From: Meconema thalassinum
Taxonomy: Eukaryota > Arthropoda > Insecta > Orthoptera > Tettigoniidae
DNA length: 64,000 bases
Direction of reading: 5' to 3'
Assembly: GCA_946902985.2 (NCBI GenBank)
Contig: OX336388.2
Location: 366,283,387-366,347,386, forward strand
This document shows, in pieces, positions 22,500 through 32,831 of this stretch; positions within the stretch are counted from its first letter, which is position 1; each line of letters begins with the position of its first letter. The position numbers and the translations under genes were made by a program. The notes below the pieces were generated by a model. It saw only the letters and a list, made by a program, of their open reading frames with translations. It was not told the origin of the DNA and made no database searches.

Positions 22500-23098
22500 G
22501 GAATGAAACCGAAATATATCAAAGACGTCGAATTGGCAGGTGAAAAGCTAAAGGAAGTAGAAGACTTCTGCTATTGAGGAAGCAACATGACCAGTGTGGA
22601 CGAAGCGAATAGGATATGAAAAGAGCAAGGAAAACGTGTCTACAGAAAAGGAATCTGTAGACATCGAATATACAGTAGATTTAGGTATTACAAAATCATA
22701 TTCAAAGGCCTTTGTCTGGACCGTGGCCCTCTATGGAAGTGAAACTTGAACTTTTGGCGCGGCAGAAAAGAGAAGAATCGAATCATTTGAAATGTGGTGT
22801 TACAGGAGAATGAAGATCAGTTGGGAAGATAGAGTAGCAAATGAAGAGGTATTAAGACTAGTGTGAGAGAAGAGATAGGTTGGTAGGACACATGCTAAGA
22901 CATTCTAAAATAGCAAACTTAGTTTTGGAAGGAATGGTCCAGGGGATAGACCAAGGTAAGAATATGTTAAACAGATTGTCTCGGATGTAAGATATCATAG
23001 CTATGTAAAGATGAAATGATCAGCTCCGAACAGGGAGGCATGGAGATTTGCATCAAACCAGTCAAAAACCTGAAGACTCAAACGCACACACGATGACT
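22500..23098 (+). pseudogene. RTE-type non-LTR retrotransposon, reverse transcriptase C-terminal remnant
   Basis: Reading across frames gives the post-RT signature of RTE-like elements: EVEDFCY.GSNMTSVDEANR, then ALYGSET, then RRIESFEMWCYRRMKISWED and RVANEEVLRLV, and the tail WRFASNQSKT. Stops (for example at the usual Trp after GSET) and frameshifts show it is dead. It is 5'-truncated; the endonuclease and catalytic RT motifs are missing. Confidence 0.8.
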
Positions 23099-23148
23099 AC
23101 TGTACTGTTAAAACATTAAAATCAATAGGTCAAGAGGTAGTCTATGTG

Positions 23149-23681
23149 CGCAATTAATACGAGCGGCTTCGGTGGCGTAGTTGTTAGCAAGCTGAGTTTC
23201 TATGTCAAAGAACCCGGGACCAAACCCTGCTGAAGTCGTCGGATTTTTTAGAACGTTAAACATTTCTCAGCATACCTTCCTTCAGAGGGGAAGTAAAGCC
23301 AGCGGGCCCGTGTCATAGATTTATGGCGTGTAAAATAACCTTCCACTAACTACTCTTGTGTGAAGCCAAAATTTGTAGGTTAGATTTAATAAACGCTATA
23401 TTAGTACCAACGTTCGTCGTCAGATGCTGGTTGCGATGGCATCTAGTAGTAAAGTTCGCAAGCTAGGTGTCGTGGACGGTAGCATTTGGTAGAAAAGGAA
23501 GGAACTACTAAAAAAAAATGTATCGTCTGCAGTGCTTACCTGAATCACAGATAACACACACTAATAGAGCCATCACAATTAACACCGGTTATCAGACAAA
23601 TTCTACACATACCCATAGTACATGGGGCTACATGACCGCGATGTCGCAGCCCCTAAACTAAGGCACCAACCGCAATTAATA
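23149..23681 (+). mobile_element. S4 SINE, long form, 11-bp TSD
   Basis: Perfect repeats CGCAATTAATA at 23149-23159 and 23671-23681 bound a ~511-bp unit. It has the tRNA-like head (GGCTTCGGTGGCGTAGTTG ...), the S4 body, a short A-run and then the tail otherwise seen in S5 (CATCACAATTAACACCGGTT ... GGGGCTACATGACCGCGATG). The duplication shows the tail is part of S4, not a second insertion. Confidence 0.9.
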
Positions 23682-23709
23682 TGAAACTTGTCAAGAGAGG
23701 AGTATGATA

Positions 23710-24524
23710 TAAGGTGCGTTCAAAAAGTAACGAGCCGGAGGCTAGAATGTGCAAACCGGTGACGACATCAGCTAATCGTGGTGTGTGTAACGAGGTGTGG
23801 TTCCGACCAGAGCGTGGAAGGTCACAGCCCGTCGCTAGAGGGCACGCGTGCACGTCACGTGACGATAAAAAGCGAGCAGCAGCATGCATCAATCGTCCAA
23901 CCAAGACCAAGACAGTAGGCCATTCGACATGCTTCCTGGTGTGGTTGAAGACTGTGGGGCACCCGTTGGGCACACACTTTCCGCAAGTGCAGTCGTTCCT
24001 TCATGATGGTGTGCACACATCCGACGCTCAATCCAACCACGGCGGCTATGGCGTTCACTGTCACTCGGTGGTCCTGCGTAATGAGTGCATCAACTTGCTG
24101 GACATTGTCTTTGGTAATGCAGGCATCATCGGCTAACGACACCCATCCTTCCCTGAAGCGCTTGTGCCACGCCTTGACCCTTGCAAGGGACATGCAGTGT
24201 TCGCCGTAAACTTGTGACATTCGGCGATGAATGGCCGTACCCCCCTACTCCTTTCGCTGTCAGAAACCAAACAACACCTCTTTGCTCTTCGTTTGATACC
24301 TCCATGTCACTGTTTGTAATGCGACTGGCAGCGTTGGACGATTGATGCATGCTGCTGCTCGTTTTGTATCGTCACGTGACATGCACGCGTGCCCTCTAGC
24401 GACGGGCTGTGACCTTCCACGCTCTGGTCGGAACCATACCTCGTTACACACGCCACGATTAGCCGATGTCGTCACCGGTTTGCGCATTACAGCCTCCGGC
24501 TCGTTACTTTTTGAACGCCCCTTA
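23710..24524. mobile_element. Mariner element, internally deleted, with ~190-bp inverted repeats
   Basis: TA dinucleotides at 23710-23711 and 24523-24524 flank termini reading AGGTGCGTTCAAAAAGTAAC (left) and AGGGGCGTTCAAAAAGTAAC (right, other strand). The arms stay near-identical for about 190 bp, far longer than ordinary mariner TIRs, and enclose the N-terminal part of a transposase gene on the minus strand. Confidence 0.88.
23925..24350 (-). pseudogene. Mariner transposase N-terminal fragment
   Basis: From ATG 24350 the minus frame runs MEVSNEEQRGVVWFLTAKG-like sequence, meets a one-base slip in a G-run (24240-24246), and continues from 24220 as MSQVYGEHCMSLARVKAWHK, RFREG, then DNVQQVDALI and VNAIAAVVGLSVGCVHTIM. 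This is the two-helix-turn-helix DNA-binding region of mariner transposases. The GRP linker is altered and the catalytic DDE half is absent, so the element cannot encode its own transposase. Confidence 0.82.
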
Positions 24525-25500
24525 TATAAGAGACATCGCTAACATTAGGCCTAGTCATATGACGATCAATCTGAATATAGCGTGGAACCATCATTTTGAA
24601 GGTAAACTATCCCTGAAATGTTTCCTGTGGACAAAAGAAAACAGGAAAGAAAGGTTGATATTGTTTTGTCTTCAGTCCTTAAGGATATGTAGCAATTTAT
24701 AGCCTTCTGTGAGGGTATTCAAACTTTTAACCTCTGTACCTCCGATTCTCCTTTTCAGTGGCGTACGCTGTGAAGGGGTCATCTTAATTTGATCCAATGT
24801 CAGGCCCCGACATATTATGCTACTACAGTATAGCACACTAGAAACTGCATGACGGATCACATAATGTTCAGGAGATTTCTTTATCATTTCCCTTTTTCTA
24901 ATGAGTTGTAAATGGACCCCTTTCTTTAGGGTAAATTATCTTGATGAAAACAAAAGCACAACTTCCCGGTTCCAGAAGGCTTTCAATTTTAATTCTTCAA
25001 AAGCATCCGTGATGTTGGATTTCTGAAAAAGGGGATGATTTTGAAAAAATCATGGATAATTAAATTTTGATTCCCTGGGGTTCGTTATAACATATGTTGA
25101 TGTATGATCCGAAGAGGGTAGAACTGCTTTCATGAACAGCGTAACTCGAGCAATTTTGTTTAATGTCATTAAGACCGCAAAACAGGTAAACAGAGTAGCT
25201 ATTGTTCTCCACTTCAAACAGTAATGGCTTGTGTATTCTACCATTAAACTCGGTCTGTAGGTGCTGTATGTTTACCGTAAACATCAAGTACACTCTCATG
25301 TTCACCCATTTTCAGAGAGAGAATGCACGGTAGATGTATTCATAAAGCTTCATTAAATATATGATAATTTATGAGCCTTAGGTCATGTAGGCAAGTGGAT
25401 TTTCCATACTCAGTGTTTTCTAATTAATGTATGCTAACAACAAAATGTTATCTTCATTCAGTGTTATAAATTTCATTAATTAACTTGGAAACTACAGGAA
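24525..25500. other. No gene named; two short minus-strand open stretches
   Basis: Minus-strand frames at 25305-25060 (81 codons) and 24887-24672 (71 codons) have protein-like composition and lie in the same direction, with intervening frame breaks. I recognise no domain. They could be a decayed TE or an unknown gene. Confidence 0.25.
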
Positions 25501-26049
25501 GAAAATATAATTCATTACCTCACAAGGTCGGATGACCTCGCTGTACCGCCCCTCAAAACAACAATAACTAACCCATGCCCAACAATGGAAATATTAGGCA
25601 GTAGTGTCGTCAGCCAGTACGCGTATGGCGACAGGTACAGATAACCGCGATGTTCTGCCCCTATAAACAACAGTCACCATCATCAGTGAGTAGCCATGAA
25701 CAGACACAATCACGCGCGTGTAACTAATCCCAACAGCGTACCCGTGTGATGTTGCCTACGTCAGGCACTACGATGAAGAATTGAATATATTGACAGAGCC
25801 GGGAATCGAACCCAAATCTCCGGGGCGACAGCGAAACATGCATTGACTTTACAATTACAGTTACACACTCTATTTTGGTCACTATTGAAACAAGTCGTTA
25901 ATCAAATACAACACTGGGCTGAAAATCAAAATGTCCCTAACCCCTTCAATGAATTAACCACAACGTAGCCCAGAGGGATGTTAGTCTAAGGATGTTGCAA
26001 AATTATTCATAAAGTTTATGTACGCATTTTATTCTCTCAGGATAGAAGT
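25501..26049. other. No gene seen; S5 head fragment
   Basis: At 25796-25830 the minus strand carries an S5-like box B (GGTTCGATTCCCGGC). I see nothing else. Confidence 0.4.
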
Positions 26050-26054
26050 ATGGT

Positions 26055-26825
26055 TAAGGATGATGATGATGATAATTGTTGATTTAAGGGGCCTAACATC
26101 TAGGTTATCGGCCCCTAATGGTTTGGGTGATCGTGAAGATGATAATGAAATGTAAACTAAAAGTAACTACTAACTTATATACTAGAAGAAGAAATGGAAA
26201 ACAAAAGGAGAATCTGGAAAATAAAGGACAGGAGGAAAAGAAATGCCCTCAACTCTCAAAGAATGCGGATTGAGAGACTTGGAAGGAAGGAGAGCCATGA
26301 AACGCAGATAGGAAAGTGAAAGAGGAGAGGGACCACCCCAGAGGTAATGGAAAAAAAGGGAAAATACCGGACCCAGCTCTGGAATCCCTCGGGGTCACCA
26401 ACTCCCGATCTCACCAGCTGTGAGCCCCTGATGGTGTAGCACTATCCAGGGCACACCAGAAGTGGTGGGGCTCCATACACCCTTCCTCCTTGAGGGCCTT
26501 GAGAAGATGGCAGGAGATAACAGGAAAAATAAAGGCTGACCCCTCGCAGAAGGAGAGTATCAGAAAAGATGAGACAAGGGCCAATTAAGGCAGGAAAGGA
26601 AGAGACTCCCTAGGTCTCGGAAGAGAACAAGAGTTGACCAAGTGAGGTCGACAGGAAAGAAGACGGAGAGGATCCCGGCACAAGTAAGTGGAAGTAATGC
26701 CGGACTCTGCCTGGGCCCCGTGGCCACTAACCCACGGCCCACTAGATGTGAGACCCTGGGGGGGGGGGGGGGTATGGGGAAGGAAACAGAGTCGAGGAGC
26801 AGAAAATCCAATGCAGTGTGCTTTC
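26055..26825. repeat. Unclassified dispersed repeat (AAGGGGCCTAACATCTAGG type)
   Basis: It begins with a GAT microsatellite and the phrase GATTTAAGGGGCCTAACATC...TCGGCCCCTAATGG, which I believe recurs widely in insect genomes. The rest is purine-rich and non-coding, ending in an 11-G run (26759-26771). I see no second copy in this window, so classification rests on memory. Confidence 0.4.
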
Positions 26826-26829
26826 AGTT

Positions 26830-27022
26830 GTGATCTACAGTATTCTACAAGAATGAAGTTAGTGTAGCGATGAAACTCTCACTACATCGCTCAGTATTTA
26901 GACCGACCTTGCTGTATGGAAGTGAGAGCTGGGTAGATTCAGGATATCTGATACATAAGCTAGAGGTGACTGATATGAGGGTAGCACGAATGATTGCTGG
27001 GATAAATAGATGGGAGCGATGG
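26830..27022 (+). pseudogene. RTE-type retrotransposon C-terminal remnant, part 1
   Basis: FRPTLLYGSESWVDSGYLIH and KLEVTDMRVARMIAGINRW are the familiar post-RT segment of RTE-like elements. The sequence breaks after WER and appears to resume at 28340. Confidence 0.7.
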
Positions 27023-27026
27023 AAGG

Positions 27027-27145
27027 ATGGAAAAAAAGGAAGGAAGCTTGTAGTTTAACGTGACCATTAATCTCGCGATCATAAGCCTCCGTTTTACGTG
27101 GAATCCGAACCACAGGACATGGCATTTCACATCGTGGAAGGAAGG
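27027..27145 (+). repeat. ~130-bp dispersed repeat, copy 2
   Basis: Plus-strand match to the minus strand of 8276-8412. Family unknown. Confidence 0.7.
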
Positions 27146-27204
27146 TTTTCGTGATGAAGAGATATAATTAAGTTAGAAATTATATTTGAATTTTTGCCGA
27201 ATGG

Positions 27205-27542
27205 CCATATCAGGGTATTTAGATGAACAAATTCAAATTCAAGTAGTTCCAACTTTGGGTACCAGATGCTACTGTCACTAATACCTATCGGTGAATTTTG
27301 GAACTTGATAGAGCGTTTCTAACCTACATATTTGGCTACACACTACCAATTGCAGTGGCAGGTTCTTCTACATGCCGTAAATCTATGACCTGGACCTGCC
27401 GGCTTTACTTCCCCTCCGAAAGAAGGCATACCGAAGGATATTAATGCTCTTAAAATCCGACGAATTCGGCCATGTTTGAACCCGCAATCTTGGGGATAAC
27501 AGTTCAGCATGCTACCGACTACGCCCCCGAAATCGCAGAAAT
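27205..27542 (-). mobile_element. S4 SINE, minus orientation
   Basis: The reverse complement has GGCGTAGTCGGTAGCATGC (box A region) and GCGGGTTCAAACATGGCC (box B, one change), then the S4 body to GGAACTACTTGAATTTG. The S5-like tail is absent. Confidence 0.83.
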
Positions 27543-27547
27543 GAACA

Positions 27548-28331
27548 CGCTAGATCAGGGCTATCTAGTCATTGCGCGGCCGCGCTCGGGGAGCGCTGGG
27601 CAGTCAGACTAGCGCTCCTTCCCCTACCACCACTACACTGTGGCAGCGAGGAGACGGACGATGTTCGGACCACGCTGACCAGATACGTACGTACAGTCGT
27701 GGGACCGACGGCTCTTATGGAATTGTTGACATATTAATAGGGCTGTTTTGCCATAACAAATATACCGCATATACAAATCGAATTGTACTCCGATGTATGG
27801 AATGTGCAGGAAACGAACACAAGTGTTAAGTAAAGAATATTGTGATTTATTCCAAACGGAAATGTGAACATATTAGAGAGGAAAATTCAACAACAAATTG
27901 TGTTCTTTCTGACACATTGCATCTCTGTTGCACACTAAACATTTGGCATTTTGCATAGGACAACAAAATGTCCTTAGAACACGGCCTATAAGCCCGCGAA
28001 ACAGAGATTCCTATTTCATCGCCGGTCGTGAAAGTCTGAATTTTTACTTATTTGGCATGCCCTTTATAAGCTGTACAGAAACATGAAATTTACCATTCTT
28101 CTTTAAAGACTGCTGCTTCACCACTCCTTTTCCTGTATACCGTTCTGTCATGACCACTGCGAAACTGATTTAATTACACGCTGTCAACAAAGCGAATTGG
28201 ACTAGACTAGAGACCGATGGATCGGCTGCACCCTTCAGCGCGCTCAGCCAGGCAAGCTCCTCCCACCACTTCTGAAACTACCTTCCAACAAAGCGCTCGG
28301 GGAGCGCTGTCTGGATGGCCCTGCGCTAAAT
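27548..28331. mobile_element. hAT-like element, 768 bp, with 8-bp TSD
   Basis: The left end CAGGGCTATCTAG (27556) and the right end read on the other strand CAGGGCCATCCAG (28323) are inverted repeats. Each is followed by a small inner palindrome GCGCTCGGGGAGCGC. Flanks CGCTAGAT and CGCTAAAT form an 8-bp duplication with one change. The interior has an 85-codon open frame (27572-27829) with no transposase motif that I can see, so it is probably non-autonomous. Confidence 0.78.
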
Positions 28332-28339
28332 GAAGCTGC

Positions 28340-28525
28340 TTGTATGAGCCGACTCAGATGGTGGTGTCATATGAATTTAATGGAGGATTACCTAAGAGGT
28401 TAATGAGTTCGGCTGTAAAGGGTAAGAGAAGTAGAGGTAAACCTAGCATGCGATGGTTAGTTTTATCGTTGAACCATTTCTATGTGAGGCGTGTAGAAGT
28501 ATAGTAGATCGCAATACTTATCATG
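28340..28525 (+). pseudogene. RTE-type retrotransposon C-terminal remnant, part 2
   Basis: RWWCHMNLMEDYLRRLMSSA and KGKRSRGKPSMRWL correspond to the RWFGHV.RM...GKR.RGRPRMRW end of RTE-like proteins. It continues in the order and orientation expected from part 1 at 26830-27022. Confidence 0.65.
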
Positions 28526-28567
28526 GTGGTGACTTGTTCGCAATTAGAGGATTGACGACTAGACTGG

Positions 28568-28901
28568 ACGATGAAAGTTTCTTTTTTTTTTGTCGTGTGG
28601 CCTCCTGAGAGGCCGAGTACAGGTCTTTCTAGTCAACGCCGGTGGGCGACCTGCCCCTCGGGATGAGAGATGGAATTGATGAAGATGAATGAAACTGGGC
28701 AAGGATGTGGTAGGAAGCGGCCGTGGCCTGTCAGAAGGTACTGTCCCAGCATTTGCTTGGTGTTGAAAATGGGGAAACATCTGGAAAACCATTTCAAGGA
28801 CGGCCGACGGTGGGGCTCGAACCCACACGTCTACCGAGTCAGCAGAGAACTTGGCCCCATTGCTTTAGCGCGCTTAGCCACTACTGTCGGTACGATGAAA
28901 G
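28568..28901 (-). mobile_element. S2 tRNA-derived SINE with 10-bp TSD
   Basis: Close relative of the 1924-2236 copy, in the same orientation, with poly-T (poly-A tail on the minus strand) at 28582-28590. ACGATGAAAG repeats at 28568-28577 and 28892-28901 flank it. Confidence 0.92.
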
Positions 28902-29222
28902 GTAAAACAGTCTCAAATCAAAATGTATTTTAAATCTTGCAACGTAATCTTCATATTATCGTAATTAGGAAAAAAAAAATATCCCAAATGTTACCTCCTG
29001 CTGAAGGCTCACAATTGCCCACCAAACTCTCTGACATTGAGAGTGGCGTGCATCAAAGAAGAGCAAAGCTTATTACTCTACTAAATTACTATAGATATCA
29101 AACCTCTGCGACTTCCATCCGAGGGCAAATTACGTACTTCAAGAGTATTTTAGTCCCGGTAGACACTCTCCGAGTTAATGACTACAAAACTGAATGTTGA
29201 AGAGCATCATTATATAGTATAT

Positions 29223-29642
29223 ACATTAAAGAGTATCCATCTCGTAGCGTAGTGGCTAGCACTCATGTCTCTCACCTCGGAAGCCCAGGTTCACTTCCCG
29301 TCTCTGCCAAGAAATTTAATTCTGGTCTGAGGGCTGGACTGGAATATACTCAACCTCGTGAGGCAAAAGTGAGATGAACTGAGTTCGATTCCCACCTTAG
29401 CCATCTTGGAGGTGGTTTTCCGTGGTTTCCTACTCCTACTCCAGGCGAATACCGGAATGGCCACGACCACCTGCTTCCAATCCTCATCTGAATTACAAAT
29501 GCACACACTAATACAGCCATCAGAATAACACAGGTTATCAAAAAATTCCACACACACACACACACACCCAAATACACAGGGCTACATGACCACGATGTCG
29601 CAAAGCACCTAAATGAATCAACAGCAACAACATTAAAGAGTA
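29223..29642 (+). mobile_element. S5 tRNA-derived SINE, complete, 13-bp TSD
   Basis: ACATTAAAGAGTA repeats at 29223-29235 and 29630-29642 bound a 394-bp unit. It has a tRNA-like head (CGTAGCGTAGTGGCTAGC, box B-like AGGTTCACTTCCC), an internal GTTCGATTCCC segment, a CA microsatellite, the GGGGCTACATGACCACGATG tail and a CAACAGCAAC end. Confidence 0.92.
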
Positions 29643-30359
29643 AATTAAGTGCAAATATAGGTTAGAATGCACTCTTGAGTCCAGTAAGTAGAGGGTAAAG
29701 CCCAGAATGTTGTGTATAATATATCAAACAACGTTCAATGGGTGCAGGAGATAATCATATGATGATGATTATGAGTACGATTTTTATTTGTTGGGGCATG
29801 CTAATAAATAACTGACATTAGTGTGCGTTTCAAGTGGCCTGTTATCTTATTGATCCTCATGCCAATAGCCTAAGCAATGCTGGAGAAATTCAAAGAACGC
29901 TTTATGCCCGAAGATTATCTTAGTGTGGGTCATTTGATTATCTTGCAATGTTTTATTTTATGTTTTGTTGTTAAAGACTTCGGTTCAGTTATTGCAATTA
30001 ATCAAATATAAAATGCAATACATTTGAAGCAGCAACAGTTTTAAAAATAAATGCAATAAAACATTCAATGGATACAGGAAATAATTAAATGTTGATGAAT
30101 ATGAGCACTATAATTATTATAACGCTTATTTGACTTCGGTATGCTGCACGAGCGATGGAATGCGGCCAAGACATAGTATTTCTCATTTATAAAATATTCA
30201 GCGCACACAAGTATGGCAGAAATACTTTAAATAATAAACTAATATTAATACATGGAATGTCAAATAGATTACTTTATTCTCGTCTTCAAAATTAATTCCG
30301 TTGACGAAATCTAATTTCTAATATCTACAGTGATGCATTTTCCGGAGTACTTCAAAATA
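29643..30359. other. No gene seen
   Basis: AT-rich unassigned DNA before the minisatellite. Confidence 0.5.
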
Positions 30360-30489
30360 ATTCAAGTAACGTGTTTGTAACGAAAATAAGAACTCCAAAT
30401 CTACCTATTAAATTGTATTTGTAACGTGAAAGCAACAGAATATTGCTCTTAAATCGTATTAGGAACGTAAAAACATATATTGTTCTTAA

Positions 30490-31107
30490 ATCATATTTGT
30501 CATGCCAAAGAGGTGCAAGTAGCTCTCAACGACACCTGCAGAATTATAGCAGGTTGCTTGAAATCCACTCCAGTTGAATTGCTTTACCACCTCGCAGGAA
30601 TAGTATCACCTCCAGTTCGAAGAGAGATAGCTGCGAACAAGGAGAGAAGGACAGTGGAGCAGGAAGGAACCTATCATCTGCATTGGCATGAACCGCAACG
30701 ACTGTAGTCAAGGAAGAGTTTCCTTAGAACATCGAAAGAACTTAGAACAACGCTGAAACAGCTAGGTTGCACTGTGGAAGGCTACGACCTACCTTCCCCC
30801 TGGTTGGAAAAGAGTATCTGAGTCCTTACCTCCGGGCTATAACGAGGAATGGACGACTTGGAAGTCCCTAAATAGACTGTAATCTGGAGTTGGCAGATCA
30901 AAGGCTAATTTAGCAACATGGGGCTACACTGATCAAGATAATATTCATTGTGACTGAGAAAAAGTCCAGACTGTTCAACATATGCTTCAATGTTGACTAT
31001 ATCGAGCCTCCTGTACAAAAGACGATCTTCATCAAGGAAAAGAAAAAGCATTGGAAGTGGCCAAGTTCTGGGCAAATATAATATAACTATGTACAATATG
31101 TATATTC
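30490..31107 (+). pseudogene. Non-LTR retrotransposon, reverse transcriptase C-terminal region
   Basis: The open stretch from 30495 reads VQVALNDTCRIIAGCLKSTP, LLYHLAGIVSPPVRREIAAN and so on, the post-RT region of Jockey/I-like elements. It then passes through frame breaks to LNRLRSGVGRSKANLATWGY-like sequence (around 30870-30930) and a terminal C-x-C-x7-H-x3-C motif (CDCEKVQTVQHMLQC). The 3' untranslated tail resumes at 31625 (TGATACGAGAATAATAATAAT) after an inserted S4 SINE. It is 5'-truncated; the catalytic RT core and endonuclease are absent. The same family is at 2275-3205. Confidence 0.8.
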
Positions 31108-31624
31108 CTGATGGTTGGTTGGCTCCTTAGTTTAGGGGCTGCGACAACGTGGTCATATAGCCCCGTGTACTTTGGGTGTGTGTTGAATTTGTCAGATAAC
31201 CGGTGTTAATTGTGATGGCTGTATTAGTGTGTGTTATCTGTGATTCAGGTAGGAGGACTGCAGACGGCTAATTATTTCAAGTAGTTCCTACTTTTGCCAC
31301 CAAATGCTGCCATCCATGACACATAGCTTCGGACGCGTCTACTAAATGCCATCGCAGTCAGAACCCAGTGGTGAACGTTGGAACTAATAGAGCGTTATCA
31401 AACTAACCTACAAAGGTTTGCTTCCACTAGTGTAATTAGTGGAAGGTTCTTTTTCATGCCATAAATCTATGACATGGGACCGCTGGCTTTACTTCCCCTC
31501 CGAAGAAGACATACTGAGGGTTTTGTAATGCTCTTAAGAATCCGACCACTTCGGTCGGGTTTGAACCCGCGATCTTGGGCATAGAAGCTCAGCATGCTAC
31601 CAACTACGCCACCGAAGCCGCTGT
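31108..31624 (-). mobile_element. S4 SINE, long form, minus orientation
   Basis: The minus strand has the head (GGTGGCGTAGTTGGTAGCAT ... GCGGGTTCAAACCCGACC), the S4 body, the CGTCTGCAGTCCTCC linker and the shared tail (GGGGCTATATGACCACGTTG). It sits inside the 3' untranslated region of the retrotransposon at 30490. The target duplication is degraded. Confidence 0.85.
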
Positions 31625-31923
31625 ATGTCTGATACGAGAATAATAATAATCGTATTTGAATCGTAAAAGAAATAAATATTCCTTTTACATCGTGTTCATA
31701 ACGTAGAAACAACACAATATTGCTTTTATATCGTACTTGTAATGTAAACAAATAGCTTATAAAGATAATAGCGGAAACTCCCCGCCAAAACAGGAGACGC
31801 GCTCCCCAGCACCGCCTAGCGGTCCGAGTTGGCAACGCAAGACCAGCTGATTTACAACCATGAGATCCAACCAAACAATATAAGAAATTATTGACCTGTT
31901 GATGATCTAATTATCCAATTGTA

Positions 31924-32028
31924 ATGGTTGGTACTGGGAGTATTTGTGCCATATATGGCTGTAATAATTATAAACAACAAAGTGACCCAAAATCTTTCTT
32001 CAGGTTCCCAAGAAATTATTGTAAACAA
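31924..32028 (+). CDS. THAP-domain gene, exon 1
   Basis: ATG 31924 opens MVGTGSICAIYGCNNYKQ and continues to SFFRFPRNYCKQ, the start of a THAP zinc-finger domain. The first two zinc ligands are Cys8 and Cys13 (C-x4-C) and the conserved FRFP follows. The exon is 35 codons and ends in phase 0 at a GT (32029). THAP domains bind DNA; at the N-terminus of P transposases they recognise sequences near the element ends. The alternative is a captured host THAP gene. Confidence 0.75.
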
Positions 32029-32109
32029 GTAGCCTACCATTACACTGATAGTTCGACTTTCTTTTAATACAGAATGCTTTTACAATATAATTTAGCATAT
32101 TTTAGCCTG

Positions 32110-32140
32110 TTCTTGATTTATTTATTTATTTATTTATTGA
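32110..32140. repeat. (ATTT)n microsatellite in THAP intron 1
   Basis: Short ATTT run immediately before exon 2, where the splice acceptor should be. Confidence 0.85.
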
Positions 32141-32144
32141 TGCA

Positions 32145-32289
32145 CGCTGTGGGTTATTCGAAGCCGAAGAGCTAACTTAGATGACGTATTGAAAAGGAAT
32201 GGCCCAGAACATTTAAACAGAACTCATGTTGTATGCTCAGACCACTTTGTGGAGAAAGTTTTCAGGAACAAAAACTTGTTAAGTCAAGG
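32145..32289 (+). CDS. THAP-domain gene, exon 2
   Basis: From the TGG codon at 32150 the frame reads WVIRSRRANLDDVLKRN, then HLNRTHVVCSDHFVEKVF. This supplies the conserved Trp and the last two THAP zinc ligands, Cys and His, in C-S-D-H-F. It ends in phase 2 before a strong donor, GG|GTAAGATC at 32289/32290. No AG acceptor lies just upstream: an (ATTT)n tract ends at 32139 and a TGA is in frame two codons before. The acceptor is therefore mutated, non-canonical or displaced by microsatellite expansion, and the exon start is uncertain. Confidence 0.7.
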
Positions 32290-32689
32290 GTAAGATCTTT
32301 GTTGGTTGTTGATAGTAGGCCTAATGTTAATATTGAAATAACAGCATTTATAAAACGTGGTGACTCTACGGTACAGTAGGCCTAACATTTAACAACATGC
32401 TTCAATATTTCCGATTGAAAGTGTACGTAGTTATTTATTGTTGTTATAAGGGGAGGAACAGCGAGATCATCTGCCTCTAAAGTGTACGTATTGCACTATT
32501 GCACTAAGGAGGTTGGTGTAATGTAACAAATTCAGAAACACAAATTTAATTTTACTGACTTTATTAGGAAATATATAAGAAGGTAACAGTTTTTTATGTA
32601 ATTAAGCGTGTTCAACTCTTTTTTAAATACCTGTATGTCAAAAAGGATAGATTAAAACCAATGTGCTAATATTTCCTTGTAATTTTCAG

Positions 32690-32831
32690 TATTTGGCCTG
32701 GTGCAGTGCCTTCAGTTCTACTGCCTATGACAAAGCAAACCATATGCAGAATCAGTCCAGTATTTTTAGAATTCTATATAAATATTGTACAGAACCAAGT
32801 ATCTGTTGTTTCTTTTAACACTAATCTTTAA
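32690..32831 (+). CDS. THAP-domain gene, exon 3 (stop at 32831)
   Basis: A TTTTCAG acceptor at 32683-32689 joins in the correct phase to exon 2. The frame then reads IWPGAVPSVLLPMTKQTICR, matching the (L.)PGAVPS(V.P) segment that closes THAP domains, and runs to TAA at 32829-32831. The spliced product would be about 128 residues, a THAP domain plus a short tail. The missing downstream transposase suggests either deletion or a DNA-binding-only (potential repressor) product. Confidence 0.65.

Noticed and set aside
24260..24542. Open frames in the right mariner arm
   Set aside because: They mirror the frames of the left inverted arm and are by-products of the inverted repeat.
26560..26833. Overlapping 83- and 63-codon frames on both strands
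   Set aside because: They are produced by a purine-rich non-coding repeat with an 11-G run; no domain.
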